Counted from the stretch's first letter, positions 24,395 through 33,903 are shown. The stretch is DNA of 64,000 bases from Gordonia sp. 'Campus' (GCF_022206305.1 NZ_JAKOIW010000005.1:186001-250000), one strand, 5' to 3'. Notes: generated from the letters alone by a model not told the origin. Program-made: numbers and translations.

Positions 24395-24455
24395 TACTAT
24401 AGGTCGTTATAGATGGTTGCGATTCCGGTTGCGACCGAAAGACTGGAGACGACCC

Positions 24456-26282
24456 GTGACGACGCAACACTTCGACGAGCCGGTGGCGGCACATGCTGAC
24501 GACCGTCAGGAACGCCCTGACCCCGAGGGCGCACTGCCGCGTCTTCGCGTCCTGTGGGGTCTGGTCCGGCCGCACCGGTCGTCGCTGATCATCGGGCTGG
24601 TGCTCGGGCTCGGCGCGACCGGGAGTCTGCTGGCCACGCCGATGGCGATCAAATGGGTGCTGGACAGCTTGAGCGCGAACGGCTCGATGGTTCTACCGGT
24701 GGTCATCCTGCTCGGCCTGCTGGTGATCGGTGCCCTGCTCGGATTCTGGCAACAGCTGGTCCTGGGGACGATGGCGGAGAAGGTGGTGCTCGGCGCGCGG
24801 ACCTCGCTCATTCGTCGTATCTACGGCGCGCGAGTGGACGCTCTCAGCACGCGATCGGGCGGAGAACTGGTCACCCGTGTCACCTCGGACACCGTCTTGT
24901 TGCGAGAGGCGTCCTCGTCGAGCATCGTCCAGATCGTCAACAGCTCGATAACGTTGGTCGGTTCGATCGTGCTGATGGCGGTGCTGGACTGGCCCATCCT
25001 GCTCGTCACGCTGGCAGCGGTCATCGGCGTCGGCGGCGTGGTCGGGTTCCTGATGCCGCGCATAGCGAGTGCGCAACAGGGAGCGCAGAACGCGCTGGGC
25101 GATCTCGGTGCGCGGCTCGAAGGCGGTATTCGGGCACTGCGGACGATCAAGGTGAACGGCGCCGAGCGCAGCCAGGCCGACCGGGTGATGTACGACGCGC
25201 AGGTGTCGGCGCGGCACAGCATTCGCGCTGTGCGGACCGAAGCGGTCGCGTGGACCACGGCGGGCGCGGGAATCCAGCTCTCCGTCATCGCGGTTCTCGC
25301 CATCGGGGCCTGGCGGGTGTCGAACGGAACGTTGGCCGTCTCGACCCTTGTCGCGTTCTTGCTGTACGCCTTCCAACTCGTCGACCCGGTCACCGAACTC
25401 ACCGTGCACATGTCCCAACTACAGGCGGGCATCGCTGCGGCGGGTCGAATTCGCGAGCTGGAATCCATTCGCGTCGAATCAGACCACGCGTCGGCAACGC
25501 CTGGGACGGTCGAGGTGAAGACCGAACGTCGAAGTGCAGGCGGTGTTTTCGAGGAATCCGCGCTGTTGCGTTTCGTCGATGTCGAGGCCCGCTACGATGC
25601 GACGTCGAAGCCGGTGCTGATCGACGCCGATCTGGACGTGCCGCGCCGGGGTCATCTGGCGATCGTCGGCCCCTCGGGTGCGGGCAAGACGACGATCTTC
25701 TCGTTGATGCTCCGGTTCCTCGATCCCTCCGCTGGGCACCTCGTTCTCGACGGCACGCCGTACGAACAGCTGACCTACCACGAGGTGCGGTCCCGGTTCG
25801 CCTACGTCGAGCAGGACACACCTGTTGTTCCCGGGTCGGTTCGTGACAATCTCGCCCTCGGGAACCCGCGCGCCGACGACCTTGCGATGTTCGACTCGCT
25901 GGCTGCGGTGCATCTCGACGAGCGCGTCCGAGCCCTCCCCCAGGGTCTCGACACCCCCGCCATGAGCACGACGCTGTCCGGCGGCGAACGTCAGCGACTC
26001 GCGCTCGCCCGTGCGCTGATCAGCGACGCCGACATACTGCTTCTCGATGAGGCGACTGCCCAGCTCGACGGCCGCACCGAGGCCGCCATCCACGAGGTGA
26101 TCGGCAGAGTGGCGCAACGCAGCGCGGTGATCACGATCGCGCACCGCTTGTCGACGGTGATCGACGCGGACGAGATCGTGGTGCTGGAGCGCGGACGCAT
26201 TCGTGCTCGCGGTACGCATCACGAACTGCTGAAAGGCGACGAGCTCTACCGCGAATTGGTTGCGGCACTGCGAATCAGTTGA
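24456..26282 (+). CDS. ABC-type multidrug exporter (fused permease-ATPase)
   Basis: The 608-residue half-transporter has six membrane segments in residues 40-310 and a C-terminal ATPase. The ATPase shows Walker A GPSGAGKTT (about 408-416), the Q-loop in YVEQDTPVV, the signature LSGGERQRLALARA, Walker B ILLLDEAT and the switch His in TIAHRLS. Such homodimers export drugs, lipids or peptides. GTG 24456 is chosen because GGAG precedes it at about eight bases and lies after the TetR operator; an upstream in-frame start would overlap the operator. The divergent TetR gene suggests inducible export. A linker of about 30 poorly conserved residues (ESDHASATPGTVEVKTE) joins the two domains. Confidence 0.93.
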   Translation: MTTQHFDEPVAAHADDRQERPDPEGALPRLRVLWGLVRPHRSSLIIGLVLGLGATGSLLATPMAIKWVLDSLSANGSMVLPVVILLGLLVIGALLGFWQQLVLGTMAEKVVLGARTSLIRRIYGARVDALSTRSGGELVTRVTSDTVLLREASSSSIVQIVNSSITLVGSIVLMAVLDWPILLVTLAAVIGVGGVVGFLMPRIASAQQGAQNALGDLGARLEGGIRALRTIKVNGAERSQADRVMYDAQVSARHSIRAVRTEAVAWTTAGAGIQLSVIAVLAIGAWRVSNGTLAVSTLVAFLLYAFQLVDPVTELTVHMSQLQAGIAAAGRIRELESIRVESDHASATPGTVEVKTERRSAGGVFEESALLRFVDVEARYDATSKPVLIDADLDVPRRGHLAIVGPSGAGKTTIFSLMLRFLDPSAGHLVLDGTPYEQLTYHEVRSRFAYVEQDTPVVPGSVRDNLALGNPRADDLAMFDSLAAVHLDERVRALPQGLDTPAMSTTLSGGERQRLALARALISDADILLLDEATAQLDGRTEAAIHEVIGRVAQRSAVITIAHRLSTVIDADEIVVLERGRIRARGTHHELLKGDELYRELVAALRIS

Positions 26283-26284
26283 TG

Positions 26285-27769
26285 CTAGCCGTGTTCACTC
26301 GGCTGCCTCGACGCTACCGAGAGGTCGAGCCGACCCACGCCCGGCCCAGCGGTGCCGGCCGCGATGCGTGTGCGGAGGACGACGGCCCACCAGAGGAACC
26401 CCAGCACCAGCAGGACGGCGAGCGGAGCGACGTTGGGTCGGAAATCCGGTAGGAGGACCAGTGCGCCCATCACGATCGAGAAGCAGAGCAACCCGACGAT
26501 GTGGACGGGGCGCCGGAAACGTCCGAGGTCGAAGAAGCCGGGTTCGGACGACGGGAACGTTCCGCGACGATCGGCGACCATCATCCCGGCCGTGGTCAAG
26601 ATGTACACGCCGACGTATCCGATCGTCGCCATGCCCAGGATGTAGGAGAACGCCTTCTCGCTGAACAAGGCGGTGAACAGGAAGAACCCTGACACAGCTG
26701 CCGATCCCCACACCGCGGTCGTCGGGATCTTGTGCTTGGGCGAGACGGAGCCGAGCGCCCGCGAGAAGGGGACCATGTTGTCGCGGGCCATCGCGTACAG
26801 CAGTCGGGTGGCGACGAGCATGTTCGCGAGCACGCACACCAGGATGTTGGTCAGCGCAATCGCGACGACGAAGTTCGCGAACTGTGGCGACACCTGGGCG
26901 GAGATGATCTCCAGGATGGGCGCCGAGGATTCGGAGGTCGCTCCGATGTCGGCGGTTGCCAGCAAAAACGTGATGTACATGAAGAACTCGATCGCCGCGG
27001 CCGTCCCGAGTGCGAGGAACATCGTCCGGGGGATGACGCGCCGCGCCGATTTGGTCTCCTCGGCGATGTCGGCGGGCGCCTCCACGCCGAGCAATCCGAA
27101 CATGACGCCGAGACTGGACACCATCCACGCGAAGACGAACGTCGCGTCAACGGTGTTCCCATGCGAGGCAAGGTAACTCAGAGGTTGCCCGGATTCCTTG
27201 ACCAGGACCACGTAGATCAGGACGAAAGCGGTGATCCCGACGGTCAGGAAGATCTCGAGCATCACCCCGATGTTGTTGACCGCGGTCGCGAGCCTGATGC
27301 CGTAGACGTTGATCAACACGCAGAGCAGCAACACGCCTGCCGTCACCCCGAGTAGCTGCGGTGTGGAGGCGTCCCACCCGACGAGGCCGGCAAAGTAGGT
27401 CGCGAACGTGAACGCGACGCCGGTGAACCCGGAGATGAACCCGATCAACGCGATGAACCCGGTGAACCATCCCAGGTTCGGGTGAACCAGGCGACTCGTC
27501 CATTGATACGCGTAACCCGCGAGCGGCAGTTTCACCGCCAGATCGGCGGCGATCATCGCCCACAGTGCGAAGACCACAACGACGACGGGCAGGGTCCAGA
27601 CGAACATCGGGCCGACCGTGTCGACGCCGAAACCGAATCCGGCGTAGACGGCAGTGGTGGCGCTGATCAGCGCGAATCCCACACAGAAACTCGCGAACGG
27701 GGTGACGGAACGATCGAGTTTCTGTGCGTACCCGAAACGTTCGAGATCGCGGTCCTCATCGGAAGTCAT
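26285..27769 (-). CDS. APC-superfamily amino acid/amine permease
   Basis: The 494-residue membrane protein has about twelve hydrophobic segments and typical APC landmarks: LDRSVTPFASFCVGFALIS in helix 1 with the unwound Gly region, AGYAYQWTSRLVHPNLGWF between helices 2 and 3, and GVEAPADIAEETKSARRVIP in the helix 6-7 loop. It resembles permeases for GABA, polyamines or other amino compounds. The spacer before it contains the palindrome AACGAATATTCGTT, which recurs before the catabolic operon at 28.7 kb, so this permease probably imports that operon's substrate. Its stop is 2 nt from the stop of the convergent ABC exporter. Confidence 0.92.
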   Translation of the reverse strand: MTSDEDRDLERFGYAQKLDRSVTPFASFCVGFALISATTAVYAGFGFGVDTVGPMFVWTLPVVVVVFALWAMIAADLAVKLPLAGYAYQWTSRLVHPNLGWFTGFIALIGFISGFTGVAFTFATYFAGLVGWDASTPQLLGVTAGVLLLCVLINVYGIRLATAVNNIGVMLEIFLTVGITAFVLIYVVLVKESGQPLSYLASHGNTVDATFVFAWMVSSLGVMFGLLGVEAPADIAEETKSARRVIPRTMFLALGTAAAIEFFMYITFLLATADIGATSESSAPILEIISAQVSPQFANFVVAIALTNILVCVLANMLVATRLLYAMARDNMVPFSRALGSVSPKHKIPTTAVWGSAAVSGFFLFTALFSEKAFSYILGMATIGYVGVYILTTAGMMVADRRGTFPSSEPGFFDLGRFRRPVHIVGLLCFSIVMGALVLLPDFRPNVAPLAVLLVLGFLWWAVVLRTRIAAGTAGPGVGRLDLSVASRQPSEHG

Positions 27770-27838
27770 CAGTTGTGTCCCATCTGAACACCGGCGGGGG
27801 CCGGGTGGGGGGCGGAAGCGAAAGACTCAAGCAGGGGA

Positions 27839-27852
27839 AACGAATATTCGTT
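27839..27852. promoter_or_regulatory. Shared TetR-type operator, copy before the APC permease
   Basis: AACGAATATTCGTT is a perfect 14-bp palindrome, followed by CGCTTGAG. It lies 70 nt upstream of the permease start. The identical 14 bases, again followed closely by CGCTTGAG, occur at 28630-28643. The TetR gene 27918-28541 sits between the two copies. Confidence 0.85.
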
Positions 27853-27917
27853 CGCTTGAGCGGGGCAACGTTAACCCCGGTCGAGACGAGTGTCAATGAC
27901 TTGGTGCGATATACGCG

Positions 27918-28541
27918 CTAGTCGGCGAGCATTCGGCGTGCCAGGCGCCAGTGCAGCTCCGCGACGTCATCGGGAGTCAGCGCACTGTCGGCGTCGTACC
28001 AGATGGCGACGCGATCACACATGGCGAGGATTGCCATCGTCACGATGTCCACCTCAGGCGCAGGCAGTTTCGGTGCGTACGCCGCCACTCGCCGACCGAG
28101 CAACTCCAGATAATCACGCTGCTGTTCGAGTAGTCGGTCGTAGTCCTCATGCGAGACGAAATCGCCGGCTGACGCCGTGTCGAGGAGCATGTCGGCCACG
28201 CGGGCGAGATGCACGTTCTCGATCTGATAGAGAACATGCCGACGGACGGTGTCGCGGAGTTCTTCTTCCGGTGTGCCGTCGCCGACGGCGGCCGCGTTCT
28301 CGGTGAAGTCGGCCAGTACCCGCGAGACGGCCTCGGTGAGGATCTCCTCCTTGGAGCGGAAGTGGCTGTAGAGGCCGGGCGCCTTGATGCCCGCGGCCTC
28401 GGCGACCTCGCGCACGGTGCATGCACCGAATCCGCGCGTCGCGACGATCGTGACAGCTGCCGCCAGAATTCGTTCGCGCCCGATGCTCTGGTCGAAGACG
28501 CGGTCGAGACTGGTGGGTTCCGCACCTCTGGTCGACGGCAT
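27918..28541 (-). CDS. TetR-family regulator of the permease and catabolic operon
   Basis: The 207-residue product has a TetR DNA-binding domain at about residues 22-68: RERILAAAVTIVATRGFGAC, then VREVAEAAGIKAPGLYSHFRSKEEIL. The ligand domain is large and contains HVLYQIENVHLARVADML. It lies between two identical copies of AACGAATATTCGTT, one before the co-directional permease and one in the divergent spacer before the dehydrogenase operon, so it is the obvious repressor of both. It resembles TetR proteins that govern acyl-CoA-forming catabolic genes. The inducer is probably the substrate or its CoA ester, which is inference. Confidence 0.92.
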   Translation of the reverse strand: MPSTRGAEPTSLDRVFDQSIGRERILAAAVTIVATRGFGACTVREVAEAAGIKAPGLYSHFRSKEEILTEAVSRVLADFTENAAAVGDGTPEEELRDTVRRHVLYQIENVHLARVADMLLDTASAGDFVSHEDYDRLLEQQRDYLELLGRRVAAYAPKLPAPEVDIVTMAILAMCDRVAIWYDADSALTPDDVAELHWRLARRMLAD

Positions 28542-28629
28542 GGTCGCAACAGTACCGCGATGTCCGAACGCTTCCGACAGTCACCGAGCGACCTGGGGCG
28601 TTGACCGACGGCCCTTCAGGCGCTAGCTT

Positions 28630-28643
28630 AACGAATATTCGTT
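28630..28643. promoter_or_regulatory. Shared TetR-type operator, copy before the catabolic operon
   Basis: This is the second perfect copy of AACGAATATTCGTT, 22 nt before the first gene of the operon and 88 nt from the TetR start. It is followed by CGCTCGCTTGAG. The position would block transcription initiation or the ribosome-binding region of the operon. Confidence 0.85.
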
Positions 28644-28665
28644 CGCTCGCTTGAGGAGGCTGGAA

Positions 28666-29820
28666 ATGGTGTCAGTGGCAATCGTCGGGGTCGGTCAGAT
28701 GGGTGGCGCAGCCCTGCGAATTCTGTTGGAGCAGTTGCCCGACGCGCGCTTCGTGGCCATGGACCGCGCGCCGGAGGCGCTCACGCGCGCCGAAGCGCTC
28801 GATCCCCGGCGCGTCAGCGGCCAGGTCGTCGACGTCTCGACCGAGGAGGTCGATCTCGCCGGGATCGACCTCGTCCTCAACATGTCCGGCCCGTTCTTCG
28901 CCGGATCGGGAAGCCTGGCCCAGGACGCCCTCCGGTCCGGCACCACCTATATCGACATCGGTGACGACCTCGAGGCCACCGACAGCATCCTCGCCCTCGA
29001 TGCGGCCGCGAAGTCGGCCGGTGTCGCGCTGATCACCGGCGCGGGTTGGTCTCCCGGCGTGACGAACTGGTGCGCCGCCCGCCTGCTGGAGGAGCACCCG
29101 CATGCAGACGGTGTCCAGGTGGTGTGGGCGACGCACGAACGCAACCCCGGCGGACTCGCGCCGCTGCGGCACATGCTGCACATGGCGGTCAGCCCCTGCC
29201 CGGTGTGGTCCGACGGCCGGTGGGTCGAGTCGCCGGGGTTCGTCCCGGCCACCGCGGCCGAGTTCGACTTCCCGGAACCGCTGGGCCGCATCGAGGCCTA
29301 CGACACCGCTCACCCGGAACCCCGCACTCTCGCCCGTACCTACCCGCACCTGCGGAACGCAAGCTGCAAGGGATCTCTGCGGCCGGCATGGGCCAACGCC
29401 GCGTTCTCCACCCTCGGACGCATCGGCTTCGGATACCACGACCTCGCGATCGACGTCGCGGGGCACGACGTCGAACCCGCGGAGTTCTTGTGGAAGATGA
29501 TGTGGGCCAGGCACTCCGCCGGATCGCGCGGAAATGAGGGCGTGGCCCTGACCGCGTTGCTGGTGCAGGTGCTCGGCGGTTCAGGCGCCGAAGTCCTCGG
29601 CTCGCTGGCAGTCGTCGACGACGCGCCGATGTCTCGCGGCACGGGTCTGGGCGCCGCCGTCGCCGCCGTCGCCGCACTGCGCGAACCCCCGCCCGCCGGC
29701 GCGTGGGGACCCGAGGTGCTCCCATGGCAGTTCGCGCTCGGCGAGTACGAGCGGATCGGTCTCGAGCTGGGTGGTTTCGGCCCAGGTATCCAATCGTCGA
29801 TCGTCTCGGTGCCGGAATGA
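28666..29820 (+). CDS. Saccharopine-dehydrogenase-like NAD(P) oxidoreductase
   Basis: The 384-residue product begins MVSVAIVGVGQMGGAALRIL, a Rossmann GxGxMG motif, followed by VVDVSTEE, LVLNMSGPFF and YIDIGDD, which match the saccharopine dehydrogenase / carboxynorspermidine synthase-like fold. The GAGWSPGVTNW segment near residue 127 is also typical. These enzymes form or split secondary amines between an amino acid and an oxo acid, or act on related imines. AGGAGG six bases upstream fixes ATG 28666. It is the first gene of a four-gene operon and overlaps the next start by 4 nt (ATGA). With the amino-compound permease alongside, an oxidative step on an amine is plausible; the substrate is unknown. 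Confidence 0.82.
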   Translation: MVSVAIVGVGQMGGAALRILLEQLPDARFVAMDRAPEALTRAEALDPRRVSGQVVDVSTEEVDLAGIDLVLNMSGPFFAGSGSLAQDALRSGTTYIDIGDDLEATDSILALDAAAKSAGVALITGAGWSPGVTNWCAARLLEEHPHADGVQVVWATHERNPGGLAPLRHMLHMAVSPCPVWSDGRWVESPGFVPATAAEFDFPEPLGRIEAYDTAHPEPRTLARTYPHLRNASCKGSLRPAWANAAFSTLGRIGFGYHDLAIDVAGHDVEPAEFLWKMMWARHSAGSRGNEGVALTALLVQVLGGSGAEVLGSLAVVDDAPMSRGTGLGAAVAAVAALREPPPAGAWGPEVLPWQFALGEYERIGLELGGFGPGIQSSIVSVPE

Positions 29821-31343
29821 CCGCCCGATCGAACCGACCGACTCTGTCGCGTGCCGTCTCCGCCTGGGCCGAGGACCGCCCGACCGCCATCGCCGTGGAG
29901 TCAGCGGGCGACTCCGTCACCTGGTCCGAACTCGATGCCGCGCTGACCCGACTCGCCGGTGAATTGCGTTCCCGCGGTGTGGGCGTCGGCGACCGCGTCG
30001 CACTGTTCGGTGAGAACAGCGTGGAGTGGGTCGTCGCGTTTCTCGCCTGCGAACGCGCGCAAGCCGTCGTCGTGCCGATGAACACCCGGCTCGCGCCGGC
30101 GCAGATCGCGCAGCAGGTCCGTGCGGTGGACGCCGCGCTCGTGCTGGTCGATACCGATTCGGACATCCCGCCGCTCGAGGGGGTGGCATGCGTCGAACTC
30201 GGCGCGCTCGTCGCCTCGGTACGCGCCGGCGCACCAGCCGATGCGCCGGTGATCGACACGAGCGACCTCCAGGACGACCTTCACGATGAGGTTGCCGATG
30301 ATGCTCCCGCGCTCATCAGCTTCACCTCCGGGACCACCGGAACCCCGAAAGGCGCGACGGTCTCACGATCGTCCCTGTCCGCGTACGGACACGGGTTCGC
30401 GCAGTACTTCGGCACCCGTCCGGACGACAGCACACTCGTCATCGTCCCCATCTTCCACAACACCGGATTCGCCGATCAGCTCGCGCACATGATCGCCGCG
30501 GGAGCCACCACGAGGCTGCTGCGGCGGTATCGCACCGACGCCGCCGTCGCCGAACTCGTCGCTCGGCCGGTCACTTTCCTCGCCGCAGTGCCCAGCATGT
30601 TGCGCATGCTGATGCTCCACCACGACGCCGATGCGGTCTTCGCAGGTGTATGCACCGTCATGTACGGCGGCAGCGCCATCCCGGAGGCGTGGGTGCGCGA
30701 GTTGCACCGGCGATGGCCGCACCTCCGGCTCGCACATGCCTATGGACTGAGCGAGTTCACCTCGGTGTGTACCGTCCTTCCGAGCGAACTCGCCTCGACC
30801 GCAGCCGAATCCGCGGGCAGGCCGCTGCCCGGCGTCCGGATGCGGGTCGTCGAAGACGGTCGCGATGTTAAACCGGGCGATACGGGTGAGGTCTGGGTGT
30901 CGGGACCGACTCGCATGCTCGGCTACTGGAACCAACCCGAGTTGACCGCGCAGAAGTTCGCCGGGCCGTGGTTGCGGACCGGGGACGTTGGACACATCGA
31001 CCCCGACGGCCTCCTCTGGCTGCATGGTCGGGTCGACGACGTGATCAACCGCGGCGGCGAGAAGATCATGCCCGCCTTCGTCGAGTCGCACCTCGCCGGG
31101 CACGACGGCATCGCGGCCGCGTGCGTCTTCGGCTATCCGGACGAGATCCTGCGCGAGCGCATCGCCGCGGCTGTCGAACTCCGCGACGGGGTTGTGTTCG
31201 ACGCCGACGCCATCCGGTCTCACCTACGGGAATCGTTGCCCGACTACGCCGTTCCCGATCGCTGGATCGTGTGCGACACCCTCCCGCTGAACGCGTCCGG
31301 GAAGGTCGACCGCAGGACCCTACGAGCCGAACTGACCCGATAA
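29817..31343 (+). CDS. AMP-forming acyl-CoA synthetase
   Basis: The 508-residue product is a class I adenylate-forming enzyme. It has the P-loop FTSGTTGTPKGA near residue 168, the YGLSE motif near 310, RTGDVGHIDPDGLLWLHGR with the adenosine-binding Asp and the hinge, and NASGKVDR near the end with the catalytic Lys. Family members activate a carboxylate with ATP and load it on CoA. ATG 29817 overlaps the stop of the upstream dehydrogenase, so they are translationally coupled. In this operon it most likely activates an acid formed by the dehydrogenases, feeding central metabolism. The chain length of the acid is not evident. Confidence 0.92.
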   Translation: MTARSNRPTLSRAVSAWAEDRPTAIAVESAGDSVTWSELDAALTRLAGELRSRGVGVGDRVALFGENSVEWVVAFLACERAQAVVVPMNTRLAPAQIAQQVRAVDAALVLVDTDSDIPPLEGVACVELGALVASVRAGAPADAPVIDTSDLQDDLHDEVADDAPALISFTSGTTGTPKGATVSRSSLSAYGHGFAQYFGTRPDDSTLVIVPIFHNTGFADQLAHMIAAGATTRLLRRYRTDAAVAELVARPVTFLAAVPSMLRMLMLHHDADAVFAGVCTVMYGGSAIPEAWVRELHRRWPHLRLAHAYGLSEFTSVCTVLPSELASTAAESAGRPLPGVRMRVVEDGRDVKPGDTGEVWVSGPTRMLGYWNQPELTAQKFAGPWLRTGDVGHIDPDGLLWLHGRVDDVINRGGEKIMPAFVESHLAGHDGIAAACVFGYPDEILRERIAAAVELRDGVVFDADAIRSHLRESLPDYAVPDRWIVCDTLPLNASGKVDRRTLRAELTR

Positions 31344-31375
31344 CCCACTCTGCCGACATCGAGGAGTATCCGATC

Positions 31376-32731
31376 ATGACCGACCCGACGTACGCGGTCA
31401 CCGACCCCGCGACCGGCGAGACGCTGCGGACCTATCCGGCCGCAAGCGATCAACAGATGGACGCCGCCCTCGGCGCGGCATGGCAGGCCCACCGGGAGTG
31501 GTCGAGAACGTCGACCGTGGCACAGCGCGCCGAACTCATCCGCGAGGTCGCGTCGCTGCACACGCGACGCCGCGACGAACTGGCCGAGATCATTCATCGG
31601 GAAATGGGTAAGCCGCTCGAGGAGTGCGTCGGCGAGATCGATTTCAGCGCTGCGATCTACGAGTACTACGCCGACCACGCGGAACGCCTCCTGGCCGACC
31701 AGCCGATCGAACTCCTCGACGGAGACGGCAGCGCACTCGTCCGACGCGAGTCCATCGGAGTCCTGCTGGGGGTGATGCCGTGGAACTTCCCCTACTACCA
31801 GGTCGCTCGCTTCGCCGGTCCGAACCTCGTTCTCGGCAACACGATCGTCCTCAAGCACGCGCCTCAGTGTCCGGAGTCGGCGGCCGCGATCGAACGGATC
31901 TTCGCCGACGCCGGGCTGCCTGCCGGCGCATACGTCAACGTCTACGCCACACACGAGCAGATCGCCGATGCCATCGCCGATCCGCGGGTCCGGGGAGTGT
32001 CGTTCACCGGGTCCGAGCGGGCGGGCGCGCAGATCGCCGAAACAGCGGGCCGGCATCTGAAGAAGGTGGTGCTGGAGATGGGCGGGTCGGACCCGTTCAT
32101 CGTGCTGTCCACCGACGATCTCGACGCCACGGTCGATGCCGCCGTCCAGGCCCGTCTGGACAACACCGGCCAGGCGTGCAACGGCGCCAAGCGGATGATC
32201 GTCGTCGACGATCTGTACGAGGAGTTCCTCGCCGCGTTCACGGAGCGACTGCTCGCCCACACCGACGGAGTGGCACCGCTGTCGTCGGTCGCCGCGGCCG
32301 AACGGCTCGAGCGACAGGTTGCCGACGCGGTCGCCGACGGGGCGACCCTGGTCCGCACCCGCACCCGATCCGGGGCGTTCTTTCCGCCCGCCGTTCTGAC
32401 CGGCGTGGCCCCCCAGTCGGCGTCCGCGGCACAGGAATTGTTCGGCCCGGTCGCGACCGTGTACCGGGTGGGCTCCGAGGACGAGGCGGTCGACCTCGCG
32501 AACGCGACGCCCTACGGGCTCGGCTCCTACGTGTTCACCTCCGACCCGATCCAGGCGATGCGTGTCGCCGACCGGCTGGAGGCCGGGATGGTCTTCGTCA
32601 ACGGCGTCGGCATCGAGGGCGTCGAGCTGCCGTTCGGCGGCGTCAAACGCTCGGGCTTCGGCCGCGAACTCGGCAACCTCGGAATCGAGGAGTTCGCCAA
32701 CAAGAAACTCATCCGTATCGCCGGGTCCTGA
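31376..32731 (+). CDS. NAD(P)-dependent aldehyde dehydrogenase (succinate-semialdehyde type)
   Basis: The 451-residue product shows ALDH features: PWNFPYYQ near residue 138, FTGSERAGAQIAE, the catalytic Glu in LEMGGSDPFIV and the nucleophile Cys in NTGQACNGAKR. Its length of about 450 residues and the GSDPFIV and NTGQACNG wording match the short succinate-semialdehyde dehydrogenase group. It oxidises an aldehyde to an acid, which the upstream CoA ligase could then activate. ATG 31376 follows GAGGAG by about nine bases. The gap to the CoA ligase is 32 nt and to the next alcohol dehydrogenase 50 nt, so all four genes form one operon. Confidence 0.93.
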   Translation: MTDPTYAVTDPATGETLRTYPAASDQQMDAALGAAWQAHREWSRTSTVAQRAELIREVASLHTRRRDELAEIIHREMGKPLEECVGEIDFSAAIYEYYADHAERLLADQPIELLDGDGSALVRRESIGVLLGVMPWNFPYYQVARFAGPNLVLGNTIVLKHAPQCPESAAAIERIFADAGLPAGAYVNVYATHEQIADAIADPRVRGVSFTGSERAGAQIAETAGRHLKKVVLEMGGSDPFIVLSTDDLDATVDAAVQARLDNTGQACNGAKRMIVVDDLYEEFLAAFTERLLAHTDGVAPLSSVAAAERLERQVADAVADGATLVRTRTRSGAFFPPAVLTGVAPQSASAAQELFGPVATVYRVGSEDEAVDLANATPYGLGSYVFTSDPIQAMRVADRLEAGMVFVNGVGIEGVELPFGGVKRSGFGRELGNLGIEEFANKKLIRIAGS

Positions 32732-32781
32732 AGCGTCACAGAGCAATTCGGACATCTGAACCCAGACAGGGAAGCACAACC

Positions 32782-33903
32782 ATGACCACCATCGAGTTCC
32801 AGGCCGCCGTCTTCCGCGCGCCGAACACCCCGCTCACCGTCGAGACGGTGTCGATCCCCGCCACCCCGCCGCCCGGGGAGGTGCTGGTGCGGTTGAAGGC
32901 GAGCGGCTTGTGCCACAGCGACCTGCACGTGATCGTCGGCGAGTGGGACGGCATCCCGACACCCACGATCCTCGGACACGAAGGTGCCGGCGTCGTCGAA
33001 GCGGTCGGCGATGGCGTCGCCGATCTCGATGTGGGTGACCACGTGGTGTTGACGTGGACTCCCTCGTGCGGGCGATGCCGGTATTGCGTCAGCGGTCGAC
33101 CGGTGTTGTGCGACAAAGCTGCCGAGCACTCGGCCAACCACGTCTCCTTCGACGGCGGTACCAGGGTCACATCCGCGGACGGAGAATCGGTTCACAGTTT
33201 CGCCGGTCTCGGGACGTTCGGGGAGTACGCCATGCTGCCCCGATCCGCGGCCGTCGCCGTCGACCGGACCGCGCCGTTCGAGCAGTCGGCGCTCGTCGGT
33301 TGCGCGGTGACCACCGGGATCGGCGCGGTCGTGAACACCGCTGCCGTCCGCCCGACCGATACGGTACTGGTCATCGGGTGTGGCGGGGTGGGCCTCAACG
33401 CGGTCCAGGGGGCTCGGCTCGTCGGGTCCCGCCGCATCATCGCCGCCGACATCAGTGATCAGAAGCTGGAACAGGCCAGAGCGTTCGGCGCCCACGAGGT
33501 GATCAACACGACCACCGAGGATCTCGGGGAGAGGATCGCACAGATCACGGACGGTCGGGGCGTCGAGGTCGCCGTCGAGGCGATCGGTCTGCCGCAGACC
33601 ATCGAGGCGGCCTACGGCGTGCTCGCGCGTGGCGGCCGGGCGATCGTCGCCGGGCAGGTGGCAGATGGTGTCCGGGTGTCGATCGACCCGTTCGTGATGT
33701 CCGATCAGGAACTGTCACTCGTCGGGTCCAATTACGGCTCGAGCCGGCCCGATATCGATTTCCCGATTCTCGTCGACCACTATCTGCACCGACGCATCGA
33801 CCTCGACTCGCTGGTGACCGGCGTGATCGGGCTCGACGAGATCAACGACGGATTCGAGGAGATGAAGCACGGCAAAGGGATTCGCACGGTGGTCGCGTAC
33901 TGA
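32782..33903 (+). CDS. Zinc-dependent alcohol dehydrogenase, class III-like
   Basis: The 373-residue medium-chain dehydrogenase carries the catalytic zinc site GLCHSDLH and GHEGAG, structural-zinc-like cysteines in SCGRCRYCVSGRPVLC, and the Rossmann motif GCGGVGLNAVQGA. The GCAVTTGIGAVVNTAAV segment groups it with class III / NDMA-dependent alcohol dehydrogenases. It would oxidise an alcohol to the aldehyde that the neighbouring aldehyde dehydrogenase converts to an acid. It is the last gene of the operon and is followed by a hairpin that also ends the convergent PucR gene. Together the operon encodes alcohol to aldehyde to acid to acyl-CoA, plus a saccharopine-dehydrogenase-like step. Confidence 0.92.
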   Translation: MTTIEFQAAVFRAPNTPLTVETVSIPATPPPGEVLVRLKASGLCHSDLHVIVGEWDGIPTPTILGHEGAGVVEAVGDGVADLDVGDHVVLTWTPSCGRCRYCVSGRPVLCDKAAEHSANHVSFDGGTRVTSADGESVHSFAGLGTFGEYAMLPRSAAVAVDRTAPFEQSALVGCAVTTGIGAVVNTAAVRPTDTVLVIGCGGVGLNAVQGARLVGSRRIIAADISDQKLEQARAFGAHEVINTTTEDLGERIAQITDGRGVEVAVEAIGLPQTIEAAYGVLARGGRAIVAGQVADGVRVSIDPFVMSDQELSLVGSNYGSSRPDIDFPILVDHYLHRRIDLDSLVTGVIGLDEINDGFEEMKHGKGIRTVVAY

